Assembly: GCF_013294025.1 (NCBI RefSeq)
Contig: NZ_JABSNL010000006.1
Coordinates: 1-64,000, forward strand
Origin: Flavobacterium aeripolare
GTDB lineage: Bacteria; Bacteroidota; Bacteroidia; Flavobacteriales; Flavobacteriaceae
DNA: 64,000 nucleotides
Reading direction: 5' to 3'
The notes beneath the pieces are model-generated. The model did no database searches and was not told where the DNA came from. It was given only the letters and a program-made list of their open reading frames with translations. This document shows positions 1 to 8,446 of the stretch, piece by piece (position 1 is the stretch's first letter; each line of letters begins with the position of its first letter). The position numbers and the translations under genes are program-made.

Positions 1-160
1 ATTGCACAATAGTAGCCCGAGACTGAATCCCGTATTCTTTTTTAACTTGAGAAATGGTAGTAATTCCTCGTTCAATTTCTTGAACAATTTGTAATTTAAA
101 AGACATTGAGTAATCTTTTTGGGTACGCTTAACATAGCGTGTTTCTTCATGTTTTTCCAT
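1..160 (-). CDS. IS3-type transposase orfA, N-terminal part only
   Basis: The minus-strand frame starting with ATG at 158-160 reads MEKHEETRYVKRTQKDYS and continues open for 53 codons to the window edge. The part SFKLQIVQEIERG followed by an ISQVKKEYGI helix is the helix-turn-helix pattern at the start of IS3-family OrfA proteins, which bind the element ends. In this family OrfA is normally fused to OrfB by a -1 frameshift; that region is outside the window. The frame is partial, so whether the element is intact is unknown. Confidence 0.7.
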   Translation of the reverse strand, partial: MEKHEETRYVKRTQKDYSMSFKLQIVQEIERGITTISQVKKEYGIQSRATIVQ

Positions 161-199
161 AAGGATACTTTTTGTGTATCGCTATTTCAGGACGGGACA
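1..199 (-). mobile_element. End of an IS3-type insertion sequence, cut by the window edge
   Basis: Read on the minus strand, the element starts at 199 with TGTCCCGTCCTGAAATAGC, which has the TG start and GC-rich tip usual for IS3-family terminal repeats. A transposase orfA-like reading frame begins 39 bases inside it. The other end and the main transposase (orfB) lie before base 1, so the inverted-repeat partner and the target duplication cannot be checked here. The family call rests on the orfA-like protein. Confidence 0.65.
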
Positions 200-216
200 G
201 TTTTAAAATATAAAAG

Positions 217-245
217 AAACTCCTCCATCGTGAGGAGTTTTTTTA
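217..245 (+). terminator. Intrinsic terminator next to the IS end
   Basis: The arms AAACTCCTC (217-225) and GAGGAGTTT (232-240) form a 9-bp stem followed by a T-run. It lies 17 bases beyond the IS tip. It may belong to a gene now separated from it by the element, or it may block read-through toward the symporter gene at 378. Confidence 0.65.
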
Positions 246-377
246 TGTGGTATCTTGATCTAATACTGTTAAAACTAGATATTAGGATGTTGATTTCTAT
301 TATTATTGGTAGATTGTGGTCGTTATAACTTGTTATATGCTGATTGCTAAAAAACAAAATTTAATTGAAATACTACT

Positions 378-1658
378 ATGAAGAAACTAGCACTACATTG
401 GAAAATTTTAATTGCGATGGCTCTAGGTCTGCTTTTCGGAATTATAATGAAAAACTTAGATTTTAACCAATTTGTAGTGGACTGGATCAAGCCATTTGGA
501 ACTATTTTTATCAACTTATTAAAGATGATTGCTGTTCCCTTAATTGTGGTTTCCCTAATTGTAGGACTTAGTGATTTAAAGGATATCGCTAAAATCTCCA
601 GACTAGGAGGACGAACCGTTTTGTTTTATTTATGTTCGACAATAATAGCAATAACGGTTGGTTTAGGACTGGCTAATGTAATCAAACCAGGAAAGTATAT
701 CAATGAAGCGTCTAGAGTGTCTTTACTCGAAAGCTTCTCTGGTGACGCTAATCAAAAGATTGCAATGGCTGAACAGGCAAAAAATAGTGGGCCACTACAG
801 CCATTAGTAGATATAGTGCCTGATAATTTTTTTGCCGCCTTAAGTGATAATGGTAGTATGTTAAAGGTGATACTATTTGTTATCTTAATTGGGATAGGTT
901 TAATTTTAATCGAAGAAGAAAAAGCCAAACCTGTAGTTGATTTCTTTAAAGGGTTGAATGACGTGATCATGAAAATAATCGATATCATTATGCTTGCTTC
1001 GCCCATAGGTGTATTTGCCTTGATGGCGGCACTAATGGCAGAAATTCCTGATTTCAGCACATTAGGAGCATTAGGCATATATGGCTTAACGGTTTTAACA
1101 GGATTAGCATTCATGGCGTTTGTGTTTTATCCATCATTATTATTGATTTTTGCTCGAGTAAATCCGATAACATTTTTTAAAGCGATTGCTCCAGCGCAGC
1201 TGCTAGCTTTTTCTACTAGCTCTAGTGCGGCGACACTGCCGGTTACTATGGAATGTGTCACTGATTTAGGAGTAGACGATGAGGTTGCTAGTTTTGTATT
1301 GCCTCTAGGTGCTACTGTAAATATGGATGGAACAAGTTTATATCAAGCAGTCGCAGCTATCTTTATAGCACAAGCAATGTTGCCCGTTCCTTTAGATTTA
1401 AATACACAATTGATGATTGTAGTAACGGCAACTTTAGCTTCTATAGGTTCAGCCGCGGTTCCTAGTGCAGGCATGGTGATGCTAGTGATTGTCTTGGGAC
1501 AAGCAGGTATACCAGAAGCGGGATTGGCATTAATTTTTGCTATAGACCGTCCATTAGATATGTGTCGTACGGTAGTTAATATTACTAGTGACTCTACTAT
1601 TGCTACAATCGTAGCAAAATCAGTTGGGAAACTACACGCACCAAAGCCCAACGTTTAA
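378..1658 (+). CDS. Sodium/proton:dicarboxylate (glutamate) symporter, DAACS family
   Basis: This 426-residue membrane protein imports C4-dicarboxylates or acidic amino acids across the inner membrane using a sodium or proton gradient. Two family signatures are visible: the serine-rich re-entrant loop SSSAATLP near residue 280 and NMDGTSLY at about 315-322, which carries the cation/substrate-binding Asn and Asp. Several hydrophobic helices precede them and the length is typical of the GltP/DctA family. The ATG follows an A-rich leader. A bidirectional terminator lies 44 bp after the stop, so the gene looks monocistronic. The substrate (glutamate, aspartate, fumarate or malate) cannot be read from the sequence. 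Confidence 0.9.
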   Translation: MKKLALHWKILIAMALGLLFGIIMKNLDFNQFVVDWIKPFGTIFINLLKMIAVPLIVVSLIVGLSDLKDIAKISRLGGRTVLFYLCSTIIAITVGLGLANVIKPGKYINEASRVSLLESFSGDANQKIAMAEQAKNSGPLQPLVDIVPDNFFAALSDNGSMLKVILFVILIGIGLILIEEEKAKPVVDFFKGLNDVIMKIIDIIMLASPIGVFALMAALMAEIPDFSTLGALGIYGLTVLTGLAFMAFVFYPSLLLIFARVNPITFFKAIAPAQLLAFSTSSSAATLPVTMECVTDLGVDDEVASFVLPLGATVNMDGTSLYQAVAAIFIAQAMLPVPLDLNTQLMIVVTATLASIGSAAVPSAGMVMLVIVLGQAGIPEAGLALIFAIDRPLDMCRTVVNITSDSTIATIVAKSVGKLHAPKPNV

Positions 1659-1701
1659 TTAAGATCTATTTTAAACTGCATTTAATGCTTTGTCTTATAA
1701 A

Positions 1702-1735
1702 AAAAGTGCCTTTCAGTAAAATGAAAGGCACTTTT
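1702..1735. terminator. Bidirectional terminator between convergent genes
   Basis: AAAAGTGCCTTTCA (1702-1715) pairs with TGAAAGGCACTTTT (1722-1735) in a 14-bp perfect stem with A/T tracts on both sides. It serves the symporter on the plus strand and the helicase gene on the minus strand. Confidence 0.85.
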
Positions 1736-1758
1736 GTAATAGTGAAGAAAAGGTTATG

Positions 1759-3018
1759 TTAATACCATCTCTTTTTATTTGATTTAGAAGTCGCTGATTT
1801 TCTTGACTTGTGAGCACCACCGCTTCTATTTGAATTCTTAGGTTGGTTTGAAGTTCCCGAAGCTGTTTCTGGACTTCCTGAATGCCATGGGTAAGGATGT
1901 TCTTTTACCGTTTCAACATCTACTTTGATTAATTTTTGGATGTCTTTCCAGTAAGCATGTTCGTCTTTACTACAAAACGATATAGCAACACCACCATTTC
2001 CAGCGCGACCCGTTCTACCTATACGGTGTACATAAGTCTCGGGGATATTAGGTAGGTCAAAGTTGATTACAAAGGGTAATTGATCAATGTCAATTCCTCT
2101 TGCAGCAATGTCAGTAGCTACAAGCACACCAACTTCTTTATTTTTAAAAGCTTCTAGAACGCGTTGTCTCGCATTTTGAGATTTATCTCCGTGAATGGCT
2201 TCTGCAACAATATTGTTTTTGCGTAAGGCTTTAACTACGTTGTCAGCACCGTGCTTTGTTCTTGAAAAAACAAGAACATTAGATAGATTATCATTTTTTA
2301 TTAAATGATAAAGTAGGTTTCTTTTCTCTGTCTTCTCAACAAAATAAACCTTTTGTTCTACGTTTTCTGCTGTTGATGATACTGGAGAAACAGTGACAGT
2401 TTCAGGATTAGTTAAAAACATTTCAGCTAATTCTCTAATGGCAATTGGCATCGTGGCAGAGAAAAACAATGTCTGTCTGTTCTTTGGAGTAAGCTTTACA
2501 ATTTTCTTTACATCGTTTACAAATCCCATGTCTAGCATTTGATCTGCTTCGTCTAATACTAATGTATGTAAATTATCAAAGTCGATAAAACCTTGTTTGT
2601 GTAAATCTAAAAGTCTACCTGGTGTAGCAATCAATATATCAACACCGTTTTTTAAAGTGTCAACTTGTGGGTTTTGAGAAACACCCCCAAAGATTGTAAG
2701 CTGAGTTAAATTTGTATATTTTGCATAAGTGTCAAAGCTTTGACCAATTTGAACAGCTAGCTCTCTTGTAGGAGTTACCACTAATGCTCTAATTTGTTTG
2801 GCTTTTTTTGACGAACCTACAATACGGTGTAATTGATGTATAATTGGGATAGCAAATGCTGCTGTCTTTCCTGTTCCTGTTTGTGCACATCCAATTAAAT
2901 CTTTTCCTGCTAATACTAGTGGAATAGATTGCTCTTGGATAGGCGTAGGGTTAGTATAGCCTTCTTCATAAACGGCTTTTTGAATACTTTTTGAAAGTGA
3001 TAAATCTTCGAATAACAT
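1759..3018 (-). CDS. DEAD-box ATP-dependent RNA helicase, RhlE-like
   Basis: This 419-residue helicase is likely to unwind RNA duplexes in ribosome assembly or RNA turnover in the cytoplasm. The canonical motifs appear in order: Q motif around residues 21-33, Walker A AQTGTGKT at 45-52, PTRELA, the DEAD box in LDEADQMLD near 156, SAT, and the C-terminal helicase motifs ATDIAARGIDI and HRIGRTGRAG. The last 45 or so residues are rich in Ser, Asn, Lys and Arg, a disordered basic tail usual for this group. It reads toward the shared terminator at 1702-1735. A TATCTTTG -7 box lies at 3063-3070. Cold-shock regulation is common in the family but is not shown here. Confidence 0.92.
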   Translation of the reverse strand: MLFEDLSLSKSIQKAVYEEGYTNPTPIQEQSIPLVLAGKDLIGCAQTGTGKTAAFAIPIIHQLHRIVGSSKKAKQIRALVVTPTRELAVQIGQSFDTYAKYTNLTQLTIFGGVSQNPQVDTLKNGVDILIATPGRLLDLHKQGFIDFDNLHTLVLDEADQMLDMGFVNDVKKIVKLTPKNRQTLFFSATMPIAIRELAEMFLTNPETVTVSPVSSTAENVEQKVYFVEKTEKRNLLYHLIKNDNLSNVLVFSRTKHGADNVVKALRKNNIVAEAIHGDKSQNARQRVLEAFKNKEVGVLVATDIAARGIDIDQLPFVINFDLPNIPETYVHRIGRTGRAGNGGVAISFCSKDEHAYWKDIQKLIKVDVETVKEHPYPWHSGSPETASGTSNQPKNSNRSGGAHKSRKSATSKSNKKRWY

Positions 3019-3062
3019 ATTTTTGATATTAAATACCTTGTATTAAGTACATGATAGTGCGG

Positions 3063-3070
3063 CAAAGATA
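3063..3070 (-). promoter_or_regulatory. -7 box for the DEAD-box helicase gene
   Basis: The minus strand reads TATCTTTG, a perfect match to the Bacteroidota TAnnTTTG box, about 45 bases before the start codon. No good TTG is seen at the -33 position. Confidence 0.45.
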
Positions 3071-3114
3071 GTGTTAATTATCGACTCGATAAATTTTGTT
3101 GAATATCAGTTCAA

Positions 3115-4143
3115 TTATTGATTTGATTTTATGAAATCAGTTACGAGGTAGCCAATTAATTTACCAATAAGGTGGTTGTTCTTTTCTTCCCCCAAATCTG
3201 GCGCTCCTTCACAGATATGAATGTAGCTTGCATTTTTACTTTTACCACAGAAAGAAATAAACTGACGCAGTTGTTCAACAGAGAATCCACTAGGTGTCAT
3301 GGCACTACTAGCAATGTTAGGAATAGCATCTAAGTCTATTTCGATTCCAAAAAAATCTGACTTTACAAATTCAAGAGCTGTTGTAAGTTCGTGATCGAAT
3401 GATTTTTCTTTTCGAATTTTAATACTGTCATAGGTGGTATAGCGTACACGATCTTCTGTTTTTTTGATTAAGTCTAAAACGCTTTTCGAAGTATAATTTT
3501 CGTGTAAACCAAAGATGAAATATTTTTTTAAGAAGCCTTCTTCATAGGCATAAGAAAATCCGTTTCCGCTGTGTCTGCCTTCAAGTATTCTAAAATCAGA
3601 ATGCGCGTCAAAATTGATTGCATTGATAGGTTTTCCTTTTGCTAGAGCGGTACCTTTTATATTACCGTAAGAATTATTGTGTCCGCCTCCTATAATTATA
3701 GGGGTTTTGCCGGCTTTGATTATAGTAAAAATAATATGTGAAACCTCCTTGTCGATTCGCTCTACGAGTTGGCTTAATTTAGATCTATCGTCAATGTCGT
3801 TAAAATCCAGGTTTTCGACCTCTTTCATTTCGTCTGCAACATCAATTGCTCCCAATATAAGGATGTGACTTCCTTTACAAAAGCGATTATGTTGAATGTT
3901 TGCTATGTTTTTCATTGCCGATTCCCAAGCAGATGCTGCTCCTGGACGACCAAAATTTGCTCGAATACCAATATCCTCAGGAATTCCAAGGATGACGTAT
4001 TTTGCCTCTGTAGCTTCTAAAAAATGCACTGGATCAGTTCCCTTGGGTACTGTGAGCATTTTTTCGCCAAATTTTATTTCCCCACTTCTATGATTAGTCA
4101 CCTTAGCAAGGTCATTGGCGGTGTAAAGCTTGAGTTTTTCCAT
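3115..4143 (-). CDS. Arginase-fold ureohydrolase, formimidoylglutamase-like (HutG-like)
   Basis: The 342-residue protein has the arginase/agmatinase/formimidoylglutamase fold, whose members hydrolyse guanidino or formimino groups with two manganese ions. All expected metal ligands are visible: His155 in GGGHNNSYG, Asp179/His181/Asp183 in NFDAHSDFR, and Asp270/Asp272 in EIDLDA. The first motif is GGGHN rather than arginase GGDHS, which fits formimidoylglutamases better. No hutH, hutU or hutI gene is nearby, so a role in histidine breakdown is inferred from motif only. No terminator is seen between it and the helicase gene 96 bp downstream on the same strand. Confidence 0.75.
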   Translation of the reverse strand: MEKLKLYTANDLAKVTNHRSGEIKFGEKMLTVPKGTDPVHFLEATEAKYVILGIPEDIGIRANFGRPGAASAWESAMKNIANIQHNRFCKGSHILILGAIDVADEMKEVENLDFNDIDDRSKLSQLVERIDKEVSHIIFTIIKAGKTPIIIGGGHNNSYGNIKGTALAKGKPINAINFDAHSDFRILEGRHSGNGFSYAYEEGFLKKYFIFGLHENYTSKSVLDLIKKTEDRVRYTTYDSIKIRKEKSFDHELTTALEFVKSDFFGIEIDLDAIPNIASSAMTPSGFSVEQLRQFISFCGKSKNASYIHICEGAPDLGEEKNNHLIGKLIGYLVTDFIKSNQ

Positions 4144-4211
4144 AACAAATTATATTTTTTCAAAAATAATATAATTGTGTTAACTTACGTTATAACTTAA
4201 ATATATATTGT

Positions 4212-4219
4212 TAAATTTG
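4212..4219 (+). promoter_or_regulatory. -7 box for the coiled-coil protein gene
   Basis: TAAATTTG matches TAnnTTTG and lies 21 bases before the start codon at 4241. No clear -33 TTG is present. Confidence 0.4.
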
Positions 4220-4240
4220 AAAAAAATAATAATTTAAATC

Positions 4241-5125
4241 ATGGAAAATCAACGCAGCAATTCAAGTCTAAAGGCCATTATCGCCGTCTTAGCAGTCTTA
4301 CTAACAGGTAGTTTAATTTACATTTTTAAAGCAACTTCTGATGCAGAAGTAGTACAAACAGAATTAAAAAGTACGGTATCTGAAAAAGATTCTGTAATGA
4401 AAGATTTACAGGAGCTAAAAGCGACTTACGATGCAGCAATTGCTGAGAACACTTCTATGTCTGATGAATTAATTCAAGAGAGAGACAAGGTTGTTAACTT
4501 AATTACCGACTTAAAAAAGTCAAAAGGTGATGTAGCATCATTGGCTAAATACAAAAAGCAATTTTTTGCATTACAGTCTAATATGAAAGTCTTAATGGCT
4601 GAAAACGAAGGATTGAAAAAAGAAAATGCTGTGGTAACTTCTCAGCGCGATAGTACTGTAGTTGTTCTTGGAGAGGCTAAAAAATACAACGAAGTATTAG
4701 TAGGTCAAAATGAAGAACTTTCTAAAGCTGTAGAAAAAGGAGCGAGATTAACGATCTTGAACATGAAAACGTCAGCCTATAAAATGCGTAATTCAGGAAA
4801 ACAAATTGAAACTGATAAAGCGAGTAGAGCAGATGTTCTTAAAATTAGTTTTACAATCGCCGAAAATCAAATCGCAAGATCAGGTGATAAAACGTATTAC
4901 GTTCAAGTAATTGATAGTAAAAGCAATGTTTTAGGGAATAAGAAAACAGAATACTTTGGGGATAGCTCTCTAGTGTATAGTTTTATTACAAATGTTAAGT
5001 ACGAAAATAAAACAGTACAAGTAAGCGAGGATTTACCTGGTAAAGATTTTGTAAAAGGAACGTACTTTGTAAATGTATTTGATAAAAACGTTTTAATTGC
5101 TAAAACTAGTTTTACTTTAAGATAG
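4241..5125 (+). CDS. Membrane-anchored coiled-coil protein of unknown function
   Basis: The 294-residue protein has a short charged N-terminus, one hydrophobic segment (about residues 11-29), a long predicted coiled coil (about 35-165, full of Glu/Lys/Leu heptads), and a C-terminal globular part of about 120 residues rich in beta-like segments. This suggests an inner-membrane anchor with the coiled coil and C-terminal domain in the periplasm. Similar flavobacterial proteins are sometimes labelled chromosome-partitioning protein, but no ParA ATPase motif is present here, so I do not support that name. It is followed by a strong terminator and is probably a single-gene unit. Confidence 0.75.
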   Translation: MENQRSNSSLKAIIAVLAVLLTGSLIYIFKATSDAEVVQTELKSTVSEKDSVMKDLQELKATYDAAIAENTSMSDELIQERDKVVNLITDLKKSKGDVASLAKYKKQFFALQSNMKVLMAENEGLKKENAVVTSQRDSTVVVLGEAKKYNEVLVGQNEELSKAVEKGARLTILNMKTSAYKMRNSGKQIETDKASRADVLKISFTIAENQIARSGDKTYYVQVIDSKSNVLGNKKTEYFGDSSLVYSFITNVKYENKTVQVSEDLPGKDFVKGTYFVNVFDKNVLIAKTSFTLR

Positions 5126-5147
5126 GTAGCAATAGTTATAATATAAT

Positions 5148-5178
5148 AAAAAAGAGGAGCAAATTGCTCCTCTTTTTT
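5148..5178 (+). terminator. Intrinsic terminator after the coiled-coil protein gene
   Basis: AAAGAGGAGC (5151-5160) pairs with GCTCCTCTTT (5166-5175) around a 5-base loop, followed by a T-run. Confidence 0.8.
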
Positions 5179-5347
5179 TATGTAATAATTTGTGTTTTTG
5201 CTTTTCTAAACGGTACCATAATTCTCTTCAAAAGTAGGAGAGTGGTCTCTTAAATGCTTATCAGCAGTGATGAATGTTTATTCTATAGGTATACAAGCGC
5301 TTGCTACAATTATTATATATTGTTCAGCAAAAATAGTTGTAATGCCA

Positions 5348-6397
5348 CTATTCTGAAACTTTAATTTCAAATAGGCTATCCCAGTTTTTACCTGTAACAA
5401 AAATAGTTTTAGTACTTGGGTTATAAGCGATTCCATTTAAAACTTCTGCAGTGCTGTTTTTTACAAGTTTTCTTAATCCTGACATGTCGATAATTTGCTC
5501 AACAGATCCAGTTTGTGGATCAACGACAGCAATGGCATCTTTTTGCCAAACATTAGCATAAAATTTTCCGTTGATATATTCTAATTCGTTGATTTGCTTG
5601 ATTTTTGTATCGCCTGCATAAACATTAATGTAGCTAGTTAATTCTTGCGTTTCAGGATTTGTAGTCCAGATTTTCTCTGTACCATCAGACTGATAGATAT
5701 TTTTACCATCATTTGTCATTCCCCATCCTTCGATGTCCTTGGTGTATGTGAATTTCTTTTCTAATTTTAAAGTAGTTGCATCATAAATAAAACCAGTTTT
5801 TTCCTGCCAAGTCAATTGGTACAATTTCCCATTTAAGAAAGTAATTCCTTCACCAAAATATTGATCCTCAAGATTTACCTGATTCAATACTTTACCGGTT
5901 TTATAGTCTATCTTTCTAAAGTAAGAACTACCTTTTTGACCGGTACTTTCAAATAAAGCACCATCATGAAACTCAAGTCCCTCAGTAAAAGCTAAGGTAT
6001 CGTGAGGATAGGTATTGATGATTGTGTATTTTAAGGGCTTAGGTTGTATTGCTGATACAAGTTCGATTCTAGCAGTAGTTTCGGCATTGTTACCATCATA
6101 GTATACTAATGCTTTTAGGTTTTGGTATCCTAGCTTTTGATCTTTTAAAGGAAATGATAGTGACTTTGCACCTTTTACAGTAGCTACCTTACTTTCATTG
6201 ACAAAATAGACAATACTGTCAATTTCCTTAGCACTAGGATTAGTGATGTCTAAATTAAGAGCGTCTGTGCTAATGTATTTGGCCTTAAAAGTGCTATCGT
6301 TGAAAGTAAATAAAGAATTTTCATTTTTTTTTGTGTCGCCACAGTTACTTAGAGTAATACCTAATAAAATGATAGATAGTAAGTTATATTTTTTCAT
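5348..6397 (-). CDS. Glutaminyl-peptide cyclotransferase-like lipoprotein
   Basis: This 349-residue protein has a lipoprotein signal peptide ending in LSNCG (Cys19), so it is probably anchored in the cell envelope. The body matches the glutamine cyclotransferase family (beta-propeller type), with TEGLEFHDGALFESTGQKG, GEGITFLNGKLYQLTW and the closing stretch ending in FVTGKNWDSLFEI. Family members convert N-terminal glutamine of peptides to pyroglutamate. The first 110 or so residues after the signal look like a separate Ig-like domain. A TATTTTTG box on the minus strand at 6456-6463 could be its promoter and would overlap that of the SRP RNA gene. Confidence 0.85.
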   Translation of the reverse strand: MKKYNLLSIILLGITLSNCGDTKKNENSLFTFNDSTFKAKYISTDALNLDITNPSAKEIDSIVYFVNESKVATVKGAKSLSFPLKDQKLGYQNLKALVYYDGNNAETTARIELVSAIQPKPLKYTIINTYPHDTLAFTEGLEFHDGALFESTGQKGSSYFRKIDYKTGKVLNQVNLEDQYFGEGITFLNGKLYQLTWQEKTGFIYDATTLKLEKKFTYTKDIEGWGMTNDGKNIYQSDGTEKIWTTNPETQELTSYINVYAGDTKIKQINELEYINGKFYANVWQKDAIAVVDPQTGSVEQIIDMSGLRKLVKNSTAEVLNGIAYNPSTKTIFVTGKNWDSLFEIKVSE

Positions 6398-6452
6398 GTT
6401 TTGATTTTTTGACTATAGCAATATACAATGTTATTTTTAGAGCACAAAGGGC

Positions 6453-6482
6453 TTGCAAAAATATAAAAAGGTTGTATATTTG
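6453..6482 (+). promoter_or_regulatory. Bacteroidota promoter of the SRP RNA gene
   Basis: TTG (6453-6455) is separated by 19 bases from TATATTTG (6475-6482). Both elements and the spacing fit the Bacteroidota primary sigma factor consensus. The RNA's first paired base is at 6487, only a few bases downstream. Confidence 0.8.
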
Positions 6483-6486
6483 CACC

Positions 6487-6586
6487 GGCAAGTCCTACAC
6501 GACCAGCTCCTGCAGACTCCCCCAGGATGGGAACATAGCAAGGGTACGTGGTTGAGCGGTGCGATGTAGGTCGCTTGCCATTTTTT
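6487..6586 (+). ncRNA. ffs: Signal recognition particle RNA (4.5S, small type)
   Basis: The region folds as one long hairpin: GGCAAG (6487-6492) pairs with CTTGCC (6574-6579), then CCTACA pairs with TGTAGG (6565-6570), and so on toward an apical region containing CCCCAGGATGGGAACATAGC and AAGGG. The order of the conserved apical segments agrees with bacterial small SRP RNAs that bind Ffh, in the variant form of Bacteroidota. A T-run at 6581-6586 ends it and a strong promoter sits just upstream. Length is about 95-100 nt. It acts in co-translational targeting of membrane proteins. Confidence 0.88.
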
Positions 6587-6685
6587 ACAATCTGTTCGTT
6601 ACGGCGAGTCAGATTTTTTTTTGTCAATTTTTTAATATTTATCGAAAATAAAGTTAATAATAGTCTTCCATTAGGAGGATTTTTT

Positions 6686-6693
6686 TATTTTTG
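6686..6693 (+). promoter_or_regulatory. -7 box for the SDR gene
   Basis: TATTTTTG matches TAnnTTTG and lies 60 bases before the start codon at 6754. No clear -33 TTG was identified. Confidence 0.4.
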
Positions 6694-6753
6694 GCGTATC
6701 CAAATTAGCGTTCTGTACTATTGTATTGCCGCTATTATAAAAAAAAGGAATTA

Positions 6754-7557
6754 ATGAATAAAGTAGTATTGATTACTGGTGGTTCTTCTGGAATTGGGAA
6801 ATCTATCGGAGAGTTTTTACATCATAAAGGATTTATAGTGTATGGAACCAGTAGAAATCCTGATCGTATTTTGAATTCAGTTTTTCCATTAATAGCACTA
6901 GATGTACGCAATCCAGAAACAATTGCAACTGCAATAGCTAAGGTTATCGCAATCACAGGTAAAATAGATGTTGTAATCAATAATGCGGGTGTGGGAATCA
7001 CTGGTCCTCTTGAGGAAATCCCATCAATCGAAATGAAAAATCACTTCGACACTAATTTTTTTGGTCCCATTGAAGTAATGAAAGCCGTTTTGCCACAAAT
7101 GCGCAAGCAAAAATCAGGTTTAATTATAAATGTAACTTCGATTGCAGGTTATATGGGATTACCTTATCGCTCGATGTACTCAGCATCAAAAGGCGCTCTT
7201 GAAATTGTTACAGAATCAGTAAGAATGGAAGTGAAATCATTTGGTATTCACATTACAAATGTTGCGCCAGGTGACTTTGCTACTAATATAGCATCAGGAC
7301 GTTACCATGCTCCGGTGATTAAGGGATCTGCATATGAAAATTCTTATGGAGAATCATTGCGTACAATGGATGCGCATGTAGATGGTGGAAGTAATCCTAA
7401 CCAAATGGCTGAGGCAGTTTATAAAATTATTCAAACAAAGGAGCCTAAAATTCATTATAAGGTTGGCGCATTTATGCAAAAAATATCTGTTGTATTAAAG
7501 AGAATACTTCCTGATAAAATGTATGAAAAAATATTAATGAACCATTATAAGTTGTAA
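6754..7557 (+). CDS. Short-chain dehydrogenase/reductase (SDR)
   Basis: The 267-residue protein is a classical SDR. The nucleotide-binding motif TGGSSGIG is at about residues 8-15, NNAGVG follows in the middle, and the catalytic YSASKG motif has Ser upstream in VTSIAG. Such enzymes use NAD(P)H to reduce carbonyls or oxidise alcohols; the substrate is not evident. The ATG at 6754 is preferred over an upstream TTG at 6721 because the conserved N-terminus (NKVVLITGG) begins there and it is preceded by AAAAAAAGGA. The gene stands alone between the SRP RNA gene and the transaldolase gene. Confidence 0.88.
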   Translation: MNKVVLITGGSSGIGKSIGEFLHHKGFIVYGTSRNPDRILNSVFPLIALDVRNPETIATAIAKVIAITGKIDVVINNAGVGITGPLEEIPSIEMKNHFDTNFFGPIEVMKAVLPQMRKQKSGLIINVTSIAGYMGLPYRSMYSASKGALEIVTESVRMEVKSFGIHITNVAPGDFATNIASGRYHAPVIKGSAYENSYGESLRTMDAHVDGGSNPNQMAEAVYKIIQTKEPKIHYKVGAFMQKISVVLKRILPDKMYEKILMNHYKL

Positions 7558-7577
7558 TTTTACCGTGATTTTGCGTG

Positions 7578-7609
7578 AAGGATTGAAGTGGAAATCCTTT
7601 TATTTTTTT
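7578..7609 (+). terminator. Weak intrinsic terminator after the SDR gene
   Basis: AAGGATT (7578-7584) pairs with AATCCTT (7593-7599), followed by a T-rich run. The short AT-rich stem makes it a weak candidate. Confidence 0.5.
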
Positions 7610-7695
7610 TCTTTAAAAAATAAAAGATTGCAATGAAAAGCCTGACCCTTGGGGCACGCCCAAATACAAACACACAATTAATTAAATATAGAATT

Positions 7696-8352
7696 ATGAA
7701 GTTTTTTATTGACACGGCTAATTTAGCTCAAATTAAAGAAGCACAAGCATTAGGAGTTTTAGATGGGGTAACTACAAATCCATCATTGATGGCTAAGGAA
7801 GGAATCACTGGAAAAGATAATATCTTGAAGCATTATGTTGACATTTGTAACCTTGTAGAAGGAGATGTTAGTGCTGAAGTAAATGCACTTGACTATGACG
7901 GAATGATTAAAGAAGGAGAAGAACTTGCTGAATTACATGAGCAAATCGTAGTTAAATTACCTATGACTAAGGAAGGTATTATGGCTGCTAAATATTTCTC
8001 AGATAGAGAAATTAAAACAAATGTAACATTAGTTTTCTCAGCAGGTCAAGCTTTACTAGCTGCAAAAGCTGGAGCAACTTATGTTTCTCCGTTCATTGGT
8101 CGTCTTGATGATGTGTCTACTGATGGTCTTGTACTAATTGAAGAAATTAGAGAAATCTATGATAACTACGGTTACGAAACGCAAATTCTTGCTGCATCTG
8201 TTCGTCATACCATGCACATTGTGAACTGTGCAAAAATTGGTGCTGACGTTATGACTGGACCACTTTCTGCAATTTACGGTTTATTGAAACACCCTTTAAC
8301 TGATATAGGTTTAGCGCAATTTGTTGCTGACTTTGAAAAAGGAAATAAATAA
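7696..8352 (+). CDS. tal: Small transaldolase (TalC / fructose-6-phosphate aldolase family)
   Basis: The 218-residue TIM-barrel enzyme belongs to the compact transaldolase group that includes FSA and TalC. Visible signatures are FIDTANL at the start, DGVTTNPSL, the Schiff-base Lys87 in VVKLPMT, and a Phe at 133 in [14 protein letters not shown] proper carries Tyr at that place, whereas transaldolases carry Phe, so a pentose-phosphate transaldolase role is more likely than free dihydroxyacetone aldolase activity. The start at 7696 is chosen because family proteins begin with MKFFIDTAN; the longer frame from 7633 adds an unrelated leader. A strong terminator follows. Confidence 0.9.
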   Translation: MKFFIDTANLAQIKEAQALGVLDGVTTNPSLMAKEGITGKDNILKHYVDICNLVEGDVSAEVNALDYDGMIKEGEELAELHEQIVVKLPMTKEGIMAAKYFSDREIKTNVTLVFSAGQALLAAKAGATYVSPFIGRLDDVSTDGLVLIEEIREIYDNYGYETQILAASVRHTMHIVNCAKIGADVMTGPLSAIYGLLKHPLTDIGLAQFVADFEKGNK

Positions 8353-8390
8353 GATCTTAATTTAGCGTTTTTAAACTTAAATTATAGCAT

Positions 8391-8428
8391 AAAAAAAGTG
8401 CCATTTCGATACGAAATGGCACTTTTTG
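8391..8428. terminator. Bidirectional terminator between tal and fahA
   Basis: AAAAAGTGCCATTTCG (8393-8408) pairs with CGAAATGGCACTTTTT, with only a short loop between the arms. A- and T-tracts flank both sides, so it can stop transcription from both convergent genes. Confidence 0.85.
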
Positions 8429-8446
8429 TTTAGAGTGTACTTTGTA

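Noticed and set aside
119..328. Plus-strand open frame of 69 codons at the IS end
   Set aside because: It runs antisense to the transposase orfA start and through the terminator hairpin; the protein has no recognisable features.
4241..5125. ParA chromosome-partitioning ATPase
   Set aside because: No Walker A or other ParA motif is present; the protein is a membrane-anchored coiled coil.
6394..6627. Minus-strand frame of 77 codons over the SRP RNA
   Set aside because: It is antisense to the structured SRP RNA gene and its promoter, so it is a chance frame.
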